In this document: in pieces, positions 13,943 through 24,686 of the stretch
How the letters are laid out: every line of letters begins with the position of its first letter
How positions within the stretch are numbered: the stretch's first letter is position 1
NCBI RefSeq assembly: GCF_027596085.1
Contig: NC_072450.1
Coordinates: 2,035,961-2,099,960 of the forward strand
Length of the DNA stretch: 64,000 bases
From: Anoplopoma fimbria
Taxonomy: Eukaryota > Chordata > Actinopteri > Perciformes > Anoplopomatidae
Direction: 5' to 3'
Notes under the pieces: model-generated
What the model saw: the letters and a program-made list of their open reading frames with translations, nothing else
Database searches by the model: none
Told to the model about the DNA's origin: nothing
Made by a program: the position numbers and the translations under genes

Positions 13943-15325
13943 CACTACTTTTATTAGTCACATTACTATTATTATTCCCTGTACTATTACGCTTATTGGC
14001 TTTGCTTCTACCCTGGAGTCTTTGTGCTTTCTCGCCTCGCAGGTTTACATAAATCGTGGCTGTACCTGGACTGTGGTCGTGCCTCCTTCTATGGCACCGC
14101 TGACACCAACTGCTACCACCATTATTATTACTAGTCACATTACTATTACTATTACCTGTACCATTGTGCTTATTAGCTTTGCTTCCACCCTGAAGCCCTT
14201 TTTGCTTTCTCGCTTTGCAGGTTTCCATGAATCGTTGTGGTACCTGGACCGTAGTCGTGCTTCCTGCTGTGAGCTGACTGACACCCACTGCTACTTCCAT
14301 TATTATTATTAATCACATTACTATCCCTATTTCATAACTATAATTCTACTGTAATAATTGCTGCTGTTATTATAAGTAGTCTTATTATATGAATCATTTA
14401 TGTCATATACATTGAATGTGTTGTATCTCTGTTATGCTGTTCATTCTGTACACATGACATCTATTGACTTCTGTCCATCCTGGGAGAAGGATCCAAGGAC
14501 AGAGGATGTGAGGGTCTAAGGACAGAGGATGTGAGGGTGTAAGGACAGAGGATGTGAGGGTGTAAGGACAGAGGATCTAAGGACAGAGGATGTGAGTGCC
14601 TAAGGACAGAGGATGTGAGGGTGTAAGGACAGAGGATGTGAGGGTATAAGGACAGAGGATGTGAGGGTCTAAGGACAGAGGATGTGAGGGTCTAAGGACA
14701 GAGGATGTGAGGGTCTAAGGACAGAGGAGGTGAGTGTATAAGGACAGAGGAGGTAAAGGACAGAGGATGTGAGGGTGTAAGGACAGAGGATGTGAGGGTC
14801 TAAGGACAGAGGATGTGAGGGTCTAAGGACAGAGGATGTGAGGGTCTAAGGACAGAGGATGTGAGGGTCTAAGGACAGAGGATGTGAGGGTCTAAGGACA
14901 GAGGATGTGAGGGTCTAAGGACAGAGGATGTGAGGGTCTAAGGACAGAGGATGTGAGGGTGTAAGGACAGAGGATGTGAGGGTGTAAGGACAGAGGATGT
15001 GAGGGTCTAAGGACAGAGGATGTGAGGGTATAAAGACAGAGGATGTGAGGGTATAAGGACAGAGGATGTGAGGGTCTAAGGACAGAGGATGTGAGGGTGT
15101 AAGGACAGAGGATGTGAGGGTGTAAGGACAGAGGATGTGAGGGTGTAAGGACAGAGGATGTGAGGGTGTAAGGACAGAGGATGTGAGGGTGTAAGGACAG
15201 AGGATGTGATGGATGTGAGGGTGTAAGGACAGAGGATGTGAGGGTGTAAGGACAGAGGATGTCGCATGTGTACAGATTGTAAAGCCCTCTGAGGGAAGAC
15301 AAAATAAACTGAATTGAAATTAAAC
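13943..15325 (+). mobile_element. LINE 3' end (3' UTR) carrying an expanded minisatellite
   Basis: This copy carries the 3' UTR of the LINE family also present at 20250-21300 (minus), 36443-37328 and 41430-42386. The shared landmarks are the ~180-bp imperfect internal repeats (CTTTCTCGCCTCGCAGGTT, later ATTATTATTAGTCACATTAC), the GACAGAGGATGTCGCATGTG segment, and a 3' end reading AATAAACTGAATTGAA. No ORF remains because the copy is severely 5'-truncated. It interrupts a ~350-bp tandem repeat: the motif GTGGCAGGACAGAAGACCC precedes it at about 13923 and recurs at 15631 and 15991. Confidence 0.8.
14493..15262. repeat. 22-bp minisatellite (consensus AAGGACAGAGGATGTGAGGGTST, given as 22-23 bp), about 34 units
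   Basis: Near-perfect tandem repeats of AGGACAGAGGATGTGAGGGT plus CTA, GTA or ATA. The array sits at the point of the LINE 3' UTR where sister copies at 20340-20390 (minus) and 42270-42295 have only one to three units. The units differ mainly at one position (tCtaa, tGtaa, tAtaa), and a few are shortened. Confidence 0.95.
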
Positions 15326-16260
15326 TCAAATGTACTTTAGAGTAGTTTGACCATTTAAGTAGCTGTAATAGAGTAAAGATGGAGCATCCTAAGCTGTAAA
15401 ACACTGAAGTACATGTGTATAAACCAGTGTTATCCACTGAGATGATGTGTGTGAGGATGTTTCATGGTCTCACCTTTAGATATTACTGTTATTCTCTCTA
15501 TCTTATGAAGCTCCAACACTGTGTTATTGTGTCAAATATCTAGAAAATCAATTCCACTCAGTGTCTGGGATGCATTAAGGCTGTAAAAAAAATGTTTTAC
15601 ATGACACAATAATGATAACAGGGATATGTGGCAGGACAGAAGACCCAATTCAGATTAATCAAATGTACTTTAGAGTAGTTTGACCATTTAAGTAACAGCT
15701 ACTTAAAAGTACAAACTACTCTAAAGTACATTTAATTACTCTGAATTTAGAGTACATGTGTATAAACCAGTGTTACCCACTGAGATGATGTGTGTGAGGA
15801 TGTTTCATGGTCTCACCTTTAGATATTACTGTTTTCCAGCTGTGTGTGTGTGTGTGTAATCCACAGAAAACACTGTGTTATTGTGTCAAACTCCACAGAT
15901 ATCTAGAAAATCAATTCCACTCAGTGTCTGGGATGCATTAAGGCTGTAAAAAAATGTTTTGTACATGACACAATAATGATAACAGGGATATGTGGCAGGA
16001 CAGAAGACCCAATTCAGAGTAATTAAATGTACTTTAGAGTAGTTTGACCATTTAAGTAGCTGTAATAGAGTAAAGATGGAGCAACCTAAGCTGTAAAACA
16101 CTGAAGTACATGTGTATAAACCAGTGTTATCCACTGAGATGATGTGTGTGAGGATGTTTCATGGTCTCACCTTTAGATATTACTGTTTCCCAGCTGTGTG
16201 TGTGTGTGTAATCCACAGAAAACACTGTGTTATTGTGTCAAACTCCACAGATATCCACAC
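15326..16260. repeat. ~350-bp tandem repeat, about three copies
   Basis: A block beginning TGTACTTTAGAGTAGTTTGA and running through GATGATGTGTGTGAGGATGT and ATATCTAGAAAATCAATTCC to GTGGCAGGACAGAAGACCC occurs three times (about 15325-15650, 15660-16010, 16020-16255) with small indels and variable short TG tracts. A fourth partial copy of its end is at 13880-13942, before the LINE insertion. Confidence 0.85.
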
Positions 16261-16439
16261 AGTGAATCCCACTCAGAGTCTGGGATGCAAAACGAAGTCT
16301 TCTCAGTGGGGAAAAACCCAACAAAAGCCCAGAGTTGTGTGTTGTTCTGTGGCTTCCTGGAGGCCTCAGAGGAAGCAGGAAGCAGTGTGTCCCGATGCTA
16401 ACTCAGCATTAGCATGTTAGCATCCAGTGAGCCGACAGA

Positions 16440-17060
16440 GACGCCTCACAGCCGGCAGAGGAGACGAGGAGCAGCCCGGCTGACGTGGAGACACATGGAG
16501 CATCGCTAGCATTAGCTAAGTTAGCTTCACGCGTTTGCTAACTTAGCTGCCTCAGCAAACGCTCTATTCTGTATAAAAGTACCCAGCATGACAGAATGCC
16601 TTATTTATGCTTAATTACATTATCCAAAAATAGTAAAAGAAGTTTTATAAAAGCGTGGTGCACGGCTGGAAAAAAGATGAAGCGATCAGCGTTAGCTTCC
16701 CGTTAGCTTCTCGTCAGATCTCGTTAGCATCCCGTTAGCATCCCGTTAGCTTCGACCACATCTCTCGGCTCGACTTGGGAACTTTGGCGTTTTTGATCCG
16801 TTTGTAGAAACAGAATAAAAAGCCCGGATGTGTGTTGGTGTGTGGGGGTTGGTGTGTGGTCCCGCTGGCCTCCGTCCCGGCTCCCCGCTGCTGTCTCTCC
16901 GTGATGTCCCCGGTCGCTGCGGTGCTTTAACCCCGTCGCCTCCGACAGACAGCCTCGGCAGTCCCGACACCACCGTGAAGCTAGCTGTTAGCATTAGCAT
17001 GGGAGAGAGAGGTAGAGGGAGACGGGAGAGAGAGGGAGAGAGAGACATATAGAGAGAGAG
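16440..17060 (-). promoter_or_regulatory. CpG-rich block, candidate ppfia3 promoter and non-coding first exon
   Basis: The composition changes abruptly here from AT-rich to CpG-dense (for example 16850-16990, with many CG dinucleotides). A CpG-rich region a few kilobases upstream of a coding exon whose acceptor directly precedes the ATG is where a vertebrate promoter and 5' UTR exon would be expected. The block also contains clustered GTTAGC/GCTAAC hexamers (about 16500-16555 and 16690-16755). The transcription start and the splice donor cannot be fixed by eye, and the direction is inferred from the ppfia3 exon. Confidence 0.45.
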
Positions 17061-17078
17061 AGAGAGAGAGAGAGCGTC
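17030..17078. repeat. (GA)n-rich tract
   Basis: A GA dinucleotide tract. It and its flank (GTCACCGTGTCCTCCTTATG through GGGTACATATATAATAATAA) are repeated at about 17605-17710. Confidence 0.85.
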
Positions 17079-17124
17079 ACCGTGTCCTCCTTATGTTTAA
17101 CAAACATACAGCTTCATACATAGG

Positions 17125-18312
17125 GTACATATATAATAATAATAATATATAATAATAATTATATATAATAATAATAATATATAATAATAATTATATATAA
17201 TAATAATAATATATAATAATAATTATATATAATAATAATATATAATAATAATACTATATAATAATAATAATATATAATAATATAATAATAATATATAATA
17301 ATAATAATATATAGTAATATATAATATAATAATATATATAATATAATAATATATAATAATATAATAATATAATAATAATATAATAATATATGATAATATA
17401 ATAATTATAATAATATAATAATAATAATATATAATTATAATAATAATATATAGTAATATATAATATAATAATACTATATAATAATAATAATATATAATAA
17501 TATAATAATTATAATAATAATATAATAATAATATATGATAATATAATAATTATAATAATATAATAATAATAATATATAATTATAATAATAATATATAGTA
17601 ATATATAGCTCTGTTAGCATTAGCATGGTAGAGAGAGAGAGAGTCACCGTGTCCTCCTTATGTTTAACAAACATACAGCTACATACATAGGGTACATATA
17701 TAATAATAATAATAATAATAATATATAATAATAATATATGATAATATAATAATTATAATAATAATATATAATTATAATAATATATAATAATTATAATAAT
17801 ATTGAATATATAATAATATTTAATAATATATAATAATAATGTATAATAATATAATAATAATAATAATAATATAATAATATATGATAATATAATAATGATA
17901 ATATATCATAATATAATAATTATAATATATCATAATATATAATTATAATAATATATAATAATATAATAATTAAAATATATACTAATATAATAATTATAAT
18001 AATAATATATAATGATATATAATAATATAATGATTATAATATATAATAATATAATGATTATAATTATAATATTATATAATAATATATAATAATATAATAA
18101 TTCAAATATATAATAATATAATCATAATAATAATAATATATAATGATAGATAATAATATAATAATAATAATAATATAATGATTATAATATATAATAATAT
18201 AATTATTATAATAATAATATATAATGATGTATAATAATATAATGATTATAATTATAAATATATATTATAATATATAATAATATATAATAATTATAATAAT
18301 ATATAATAATCT
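17125..18312. repeat. AT-only (ATAATA)n repeat domain, about 1.2 kb
   Basis: The block consists almost entirely of A and T, built from TATAATAATAATATA-like units. It is split at about 17605-17700 by a second copy of the GA-tract and GTCACCGTG flank, which shows that a segment including both duplicated within the array. It has no coding capacity. Confidence 0.95.
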
Positions 18313-18509
18313 ACATATCTACCTACGAAAACAAAAAATATATAATTTCACTGAAAATAAAATTCTATATTTCTCCCTACATAATACATAATATAATATA
18401 ATAACTACTTTCGTATCATATACAGTTCATACAACCTACTACATGTTTGATTTCATATATTTTGTTTACTAATTATATTCTACATATCCACCTACAAAAA
18501 CAAAATTAA

Positions 18510-18856
18510 TATACAGTACTGCATTCGTACTAGTTGTTGCACTTACTGTATTCGTATCAGTTCGCTGCACTTATTGAATTCGTATTTGTTTACTGCACTT
18601 ATCCTATTCGTAGTAGTTTGTAGCACTTATTGTATTCGTATTAGTCTGTTGCAATTATTGTTTTCGTAGTAATTTGCCTCTGCACTATACTTTTGCTCTG
18701 GTTTATGCTTTAAGATGCTTGTTTAAGAAAGGAGGTGCACTTATGACTTCTGGTGACTAGTAGTTCTCTTGAATACCTATGTTGAATACACTTCCTGTAA
18801 GTCGCTTTGGATAAAAGCGTCTGCTAAATGACTGTAATGTAATGTAATGTAATGTA
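18510..18856 (+). mobile_element. 3' end of an L2-type LINE (solo tail)
   Basis: This is nearly identical to the end of the L2-type LINE at 27650-27985. It contains GTCGCTTTGGATAAAAGCGT, then CTGCTAAATGACTG, and ends in TGTAATG repeats, the hallmark tail of fish L2 elements. No ORF is retained. Confidence 0.85.
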
Positions 18857-19086
18857 CCAGTCAAAAGTTTGGACACACCTTCTCATTCAACTACTTTGAA
18901 GAATCTAAAATATAAAACATATTCTGGTTTGTTGAGCATTTGTTTGTTTACCACATAATTCCATATGTGTTCCTTCATAGTTTGGATGTCTTCAATATTA
19001 ATCTACAATGTAGAAAAAAATAAAAACAAAAATAAAGAAAAACCATTGAATGAGAAGGTGTGTCCAAACTTTTGACTGGTACTGTA
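18855..19086. mobile_element. Tc1/mariner-type MITE with terminal inverted repeats, about 230 bp
   Basis: The left end reads TACCAGTCAAAAGTTTGGAC and continues ACACCTTCTCATTCAA. The right end is its reverse complement (TTGAATGAGAAGGTGTGTCC, then AAACTTTTGACTGGTACTG) followed by TA. The internal sequence is AT-rich with no ORF. It sits in the TGTAATG tail of the preceding L2 fragment. The sequence after it (19085-19260) repeats the sequence before the L2 fragment (18330-18480). Confidence 0.85.
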
Positions 19087-19269
19087 ATTTCAATGAAAAT
19101 AAAAAATTCTACATTTCTCCCTACATAATACATAATATAATATAATAACTAATTTCATATCATATACAGTTCATACAACCTACTACATGTTGTCATAGTT
19201 TGATTTCATATATTTTATAAGTTTTACTTGTTATATTATAGATATCCACCTACAGTCAATCTTTTCCCA

Positions 19270-19780
19270 CAACAACAAAAAAAATTGTGTAATATCACAG
19301 AAAATAAAATTCTACATTTCCCCCTTTTGGACAAACATCGAAATAACAATAAATTCACCCCCACAAATCTATAAGTGACACTAAACAAAATATGTGAGGG
19401 ATCAAACGAATCTATTTCAAATAATATTTTGAGTTTTTTTTATACAATACTATATTTTAACCATTTCTCTGAGTGACCTACATTCAGCTGTTGCAGATGA
19501 AATTGCTGATAAAACAATACGTTCTGATGTTGGACTCCATATAGACATAATAGTTGCGCCATCTTGTGGTGTATCAACGCAGTGAGACTTGTATTGATGA
19601 TGCAGAATACACAGTATATCAAAACGTGAAGCTTTCCCAGATTAATACAATTACACTTTCTTTTTAACTGAAAATATACTCAATATAGGTGGAACAACAT
19701 TATGCATTTTTTTATGTATAATTTTTTAATAATAATAATAATTTATTCGCACATATATTGTACAGTTGGAAGAAACAAAC
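19270..19780. other. AT-rich intergenic sequence, nothing recognised
   Basis: AT-rich sequence without a recognised gene, RNA or repeat end. Confidence 0.5.
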
Positions 19781-19784
19781 ATAA

Positions 19785-20248
19785 TCACATGCTCGCTAGG
19801 AGACTGCTCCTGGTCTTGATGTCAGTCCCCTCAAACTCACATTCTCTCAGACCATCACGAACATCACATAGCTCTTGTATACAAATAGCAACATCCATAC
19901 AATCAGCAACGGTATCATTACATATTTGGCGACACAAAACACGTCTTTTATACGTCAACATATTTACATTAGTTAAATGACAGACTAACACTCTCCGATG
20001 GGTTAAATTTAACATTAAACTCCAGAGCGAACTCATCACAAATAGACAATAATGCATTCATATCGTGAGGGTGAAATGAGAGTCAAGTCATCAGCGTAAC
20101 ACATAGCCCAACAAAAACGCGTCCCTATATGATAATCAAATCCTGATTTGTTAAGCTTATAAAGTAGAACATCCATATGAACACAGAATAATGTTGGTGA
20201 CAGCACACCACCTTGTTTTACACCATTGAGAGAAACAAAACTATTAGT
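19785..20248 (-). pseudogene. LINE reverse transcriptase fragment
   Basis: Read on the minus strand from about 20245, the frame gives VKQGGVLSPTLFC, then CYADDLTLISPS at about 20085. These are the RT motif-B region and the YADD catalytic box of a non-LTR retrotransposon. The wording (GGVLSPTLF, YADDL) differs from the L2-type copies in this window (GSVLGPxLF, YADDTQL), so this is a separate LINE family. The frame then breaks at a stop and continues in another frame as sequence typical of the post-RT region. No start, endonuclease or 3' tail is visible. Confidence 0.7.
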
Positions 20249-21887
20249 TCAATTAAATTCAATTCAGTTTATTTTGTATAGCCCAGAATCACACGTTACA
20301 AATTTGCCTCAGAGGGCTTTAAATCTGTACACATGAGACATCCTCTGTCCTTAGACCCTCACATCCTCTGTCCTTCCCTCACATCGGCACAGGAAAAACT
20401 CCCCTAAAAAACCCCTTTAACAGGGAGAAAAAAAGGAAGAAACCTCTGGGAGAACGACAGAGGAGGGATCCTTCTCCCAGGATGGACAGAATGCAATAGA
20501 TGTCATGGTTACAGAATGAACAGCATAACAGAGATACAACACATTCAATGTATATGACATAAATGATTCATATAATAAGTCTACTTATAATAACAGCAGC
20601 AATTATTATAGTAGAATTAGAATAATGATATAGGGAATAGTAATAGTAATGTGACTAATAATAATAATTGAAGTAGCAGTGGGTGTCAGTCGGCTCACAG
20701 CAGGAGGCACGACTACGGTCCAGGGACCACAACAGTTTGTGGAAACCTGCGAGTCCAGAGAGCAAAAGGGCTTCAGGGTGGAAGTAAAGCTAATAAGCAC
20801 AATGGTACAGGTAATAGTAATAGTAATGTGACTAATAATAATAATGGTGGTAGCAGTCGGTGTCAGCAGGGCCGTAGCAGGATGCACGTCCACGGTCCAG
20901 GTACAGCCACGATTTATAGAAGCCTGCGAAGCGAGAAAGCACAAAGACTCCAGGGTACAAGCAAGTCAATAAGCGTAATAGTACAGGCAATAATAATAGT
21001 AATGTGACTAATAATGATAGTGGTAGTAGTAGTGGGTGTCAGCAGGGCCTCAGCAGGTGGCACGATGACAGTCCAAATATAACCCCGATTCCTGGGAACC
21101 TGCGAGGCGAGAAAGCACAAGGACTCCGGGGAAGAAGCAAAATCAGTAATGTGCATAAATAGGAGATTAATACATAAAGAAGGAGGGAGAGAAGAGGAGA
21201 GAGGAGCTCAGCGTATCCTAGGTAGTCCCCGGCTGTCTAGGCATATAGCAGCATATCTAGGGGCTGGACCAGGGCGAACCTGAGCCAGCCCTAACTATAA
21301 ACCTGAGCCAGCCCTAACTATAAGCGCTATCAAAAAGGAAGGTCTTAAGCCTGCTCTTGAAAGTGGTGAGTGTGTCTGCCCCCCGGACTGAAACTGGAAC
21401 CTGGTTCCACAGAAGAGGAGCCTGATAACTGAAGGCTCTGGCTCCCATCCTACTTTTATATACTCTAGGAACCACAAGTAACCCTGCATTGATTGAGCGC
21501 AGCTCTCTAGTTGGGTAATATGGAACTATAAGTTCCTTAAGATAAGACGGTGCCTGACCAGTTAGAGCTTTGTAGGTAAGTAAAATAATTTTAAATTCTA
21601 TTCTTGATTTAACAGGGAGCCAGTGCAGAGAAGCTAATACTGGAGTAAAATGATCTATTTTCTTAGTTTTTGTTAGAACACGTGCTGCAGCATTCTGGAT
21701 CAACTGTAAAGATCTAAGAGACCTATTAGAGCAGCCTGATAATAAGGAGTTACAGTAATCTAATCTAGAGGTAACAAATGCATGAACTAGTTTTTCTGCA
21801 TCGCTTTGAGACAGGATTTGCCTGATTTTCGAAATGTTACGTAAATGAAAAAAGGCTGTCCTTGAGATCTGTTTTATATAAGAGTTA
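20249..21887 (-). mobile_element. LINE copy A, 3' half (ORF2 C-terminus and 3' UTR)
   Basis: In minus orientation, 21887-21314 encodes the C-terminal part of a LINE ORF2 (HAFVTSRLDYCNSLLSG, SLHWLPVKSRIEFKIILL, FKSRLKTFLFDSAYS and a stop). It is followed by the 3' UTR with the internal repeats shared with 13943-15325 and 41430-42386, and the element ends at about 20249 in TTGAATT-type sequence. The 5' part of the same copy is at 28452-28932; the intervening 6.5 kb is inserted transposon sequence. The LINE family appears CR1/L2-like from its RT wording. Confidence 0.85.
21314..21885 (-). pseudogene. LINE copy A ORF2, C-terminal segment
   Basis: This open segment of about 190 codons corresponds to the C-terminal domain downstream of RT in L2/CR1-like LINEs (motifs TSRLDYCNSLLSG, ASLHWLPVK, LLTYKALTGQAPSYL, LRSINAGLLVVPR). 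It is cut off at its N-terminal side by the transposon inserted at the TA at 21886-21887. The RT portion of the same copy continues at 28521-28934. Confidence 0.85.
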
Positions 21888-22423
21888 CAGTTTTTCACAA
21901 TTGTTAACACATGCTTCTCAAAACAATAACGTCTTTCTCAAAACCTCACACACAAAACTGAAAACCTCACACACAAAATGCTAAACCTGACACTCCCTTT
22001 GCAAGATGACTCTTTGCCATCAAATCTCTTAACTGTTTACAAAATGTAACTTGTGTTTTCATGTACACACAGCCATATTTTCAAATGACACACACATACC
22101 ATTCATTGAGTACACACAACTAAGCATTTGCTGCACACTACCAAGCATTTACAGCACACTGAAGTGCAAAATTGAAAACACAATCATAGAAATGGAACAC
22201 ACCATATGAATGACAACGACTCTGGAGAATGAGCCATTTCTCCTTTTGTAAAATGTCTCAGTGTAGGCCTACTTTTTTCATAGTCAAACATAAAACAGCA
22301 CACAAATATGCAGCAAAAAAGTTTTATTTTGGTACACACAGAGAACAGTACAGTACTGTAAACCGGCCTGACGGTCTGGACGTTCCTGAATGTAGCGTGG
22401 TCAGAGTGTGATAGCGTTGTTCT

Positions 22424-22870
22424 CACGAACCATATTTACAATTTCAGTCTCCTGTTCGGCTGTGAAAGTGTGTGTTCTTCCTCCACGGTGTGGTTCTCTT
22501 TCAGTCCTGCAAAATACAAATACTGTGAGCACACTGTATTCTATTGATATGCAGTATTACAGCACACAAGGCAAATAGATTTCGTACCTGTTCTCCATCC
22601 TGAAGGTTCTAATGATGGCAGCAACTGTGAAGCGGCTGAGATTTGGTTGGACCCTCTGGCCAGCCTCCCTCATGCTCAAACCATGGTTGAGCACATGGTC
22701 TACCACAGTGGCCCGAATCTCATTAGAGATGACCGTTCTCCTTCTTCTTTCCTCCTCCTCCTCCTCCTCCTCCTTCTTCTCCTTGTCCTCCTCTTCCTCC
22801 TCCTTCTTGTCCTCCTCCTCCTTGTCCTCCTCCTCTCACTCTTACCCCTCTCCTTCTCTGGTTGTTGATC
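22424..22870 (-). pseudogene. Truncated Tc1/IS630-like transposase, N-terminal DNA-binding part
   Basis: Reading the minus strand from about 22868, the frame starts with an acidic/Lys-rich run encoded by the CTC/CTT repeat, then RTVISNEIRATVVDHVLNHG, LSMREAGQRVQPNLSRFTVA and AIIRTFRMENR. This is a helix-turn-helix type N-terminus like that of Tc1/IS630 family transposases. After ENR there is a GTACG donor-like site, and at about 22507 a TATTTTGCAG acceptor-like site followed by TEREPHRGGRTHTFTAEQET and a stop after EIVNMVRENNAITL. This suggests a small intron. The DDE catalytic domain is absent. Confidence 0.7.
22742..22846. repeat. (CCT/CTT)n repeat inside the transposon
   Basis: A polypyrimidine CTC/CTT trinucleotide tract that would be translated as the Glu/Lys run of the transposase on the minus strand. 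The same tract in copy B (about 24045-24227, continuing at 27986-28050) is longer and is the site where the L2-type LINE inserted. Confidence 0.9.
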
Positions 22871-23238
22871 TCTTCAAAGTTCTCCATTGTTCACCAAACA
22901 GAACAGAGGCTCGAGGCACTTTTATGCTGCAGTCCTGATTGCAAATTGCTCAACAGACCTGAATGTTTAGAGATTTGAATATTTGTGTGTTGTAGGTTGA
23001 TGCTTTGAGATTTTACTTGAGAAGTGTGTGCAACAACTGAACATTGTGTGTAGTGTTTTGACAACAAGGTGATGTGTAATTGACATCAGAGTGTAAAGAA
23101 GGAAAGTCAGAGTCTAATGCAGATAAGGGAGTGTGAAGTAGTGCCAAATTGGGTCGAGTGATTGGTACATGAAGTGAAGGTTGTGCAAACTGTGCCGAAT
23201 TTTCGCTTTTTGTGTGTTAACAACTGAGAAAAACTGTA

Positions 23239-23515
23239 ACAGGGAGCCAGTGCAGAGAAGCTAATACTGGAGTAATATGATCTCTTTTCTTAGTTTTTGT
23301 TAGAACACGTGCTGCAGCATTCTGGATCAACTGTAAAGATCTAAGAGACCTATTAGAGCAGCCTGATAATAAGGAGTTACAGTAATCTAGTCTAGAGGTA
23401 ACAAATGCATGAACTAGTTTTTCTGCATCGCTTTGAGACAGGATTTGCCTGATTTTTCGAAATGTTACGTAAATGAAAAAAGGCTGTCCTTGAGATCTGT
23501 TTTATATAAGAGTTA
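23239..23515 (-). repeat. Duplicated LINE copy A segment between the two transposon copies
   Basis: This is an almost exact repeat of 21611-21887 (from AACAGGGAGCCAGTGCAGAG to ATATAAGAGTTA). Together with the following transposon it makes a tandem duplication whose unit is this LINE segment plus the Tc1/mariner-like element (about 1.63 kb). The two transposon copies therefore arose by local duplication and not by two insertions. Confidence 0.85.
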
Positions 23516-24110
23516 CAGTTTTTCACAATTGTTAACACACGTTTCTCAAAACAATAACAGCTTTCTCAAAACCTCCCACACAAAACTGAAAACCTCACAC
23601 ACAAAATGCTAAACCTGACACTCCCTTTGCAAGATGACTCTTTGCCATCAAATCTCTTAACTGTTCACAAAATGGAACTTGTGTTTTCATGTACACACAG
23701 CCATATTTTCAAATGACACACACATACCATTCATTGAGTACACACAACTAAGCATTTGCTGCACACTACCAAGCATTTACAGCACACTGAAGTGCAAAAT
23801 TGAAAACACAATCATAGAAATGGAACACACCATATGAATGACAACGACTCTGGAGAATGAGCCATTTCTCCTTTTGTAAAATGTCTCAGTGTAGGCCTAC
23901 TTTTTTCATAGTCAAACATAAAACAGCACACAAATATGCAGCGGCTGAGATTTGGTTGGACCCTCTGGCCAGCCTCCCTCATGCTCAAACCAGGGTTGAG
24001 CACATGGTCTACCACAGTGGCCCGAATCTCATTAGAGATGACCGTTCTCCTCCTCCTTCTTCTCCTTGTCCTTCTCCTCCTCTTCCTCCTCCTTGTCCTC
24101 CTCCTCCTTG

Positions 24111-24142
<32 letters not shown>

Positions 24143-24686
24143 CTCTTCCTCCTCCTTGTCCTCCTCCTCCTACTCTTCCTCCTCTTCCTCCTCCTTGTCC
24201 TCCTCCTTGTCCTCCTCCTCCTTGTCCAGTGTATTTTGACTCTGGAGGGATACTGAACTACTTGATTCTGCTAGGATAGACTAAGTATATTGTTTTCTGC
24301 TTTCTTAAAATTGATCTTAAACTGTACCAAGCCTGCTTAAAAAAGGGTTAGTGACTGATGCTGATTCTCTTGATTCTACTGTTCTGACATTCTTCTAATC
24401 AGGAAGTGTTTGATGCTCTGTTGTCCTGCTGTCCCTTTAATCAGGAACTGCTTTGAGAGGTGTGCTTTAGCTTCAATAGGTCAATTGTCCTCTTAACTGC
24501 TAGGGGGAGTGGCTTACACTCCTGGCAGACAATGAGCAATCAGTAGGTAGGTCCTTAACCACTGCTGCTGGCTGGAAGCGTCAGGCAAACGAAGGCTAGG
24601 GCGAACAAAGGCAACAGGGCGACTTATTCAAGCCAGACTTCGTCAAGCAATGACTTCTCGAGCGTGTACTTGTACGGGTCAGTAAT

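Larger units (their letters stand above)
21888..23236 (-). mobile_element. Tc1/mariner-like non-autonomous transposon, copy A (1349 bp)
   Basis: The ends are inverted repeats: CAGTTTTTCACAATTGTTAA at the left, and the complement of CAGTTTTTCTCAGTTGTTAA at the right. Each is flanked by TA, the target-site duplication of the Tc1/mariner group. A related LINE copy at about 46617 shows the unoccupied site (GAGAGTTAAAGG). On the minus strand it carries only the N-terminal part of a transposase, so it cannot move by itself. Confidence 0.85.

Noticed and set aside
13794..14300. 168-codon minus-strand frame at the LINE 3' end
   Set aside because: It is antisense to the ~180-bp LINE 3' UTR repeats. 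Similar frames appear at every copy of this UTR (20606-21156, 36497-37072, 41491-42007).
14493..15262. CRISPR-like regular repeats
   Set aside because: The units are directly tandem with no unique spacers, and the genome is a vertebrate's; it is a minisatellite.
14892..15437. Leu/Pro/His-rich repeat frame of 181 codons
   Set aside because: Translation of the minisatellite in the LINE 3' UTR.
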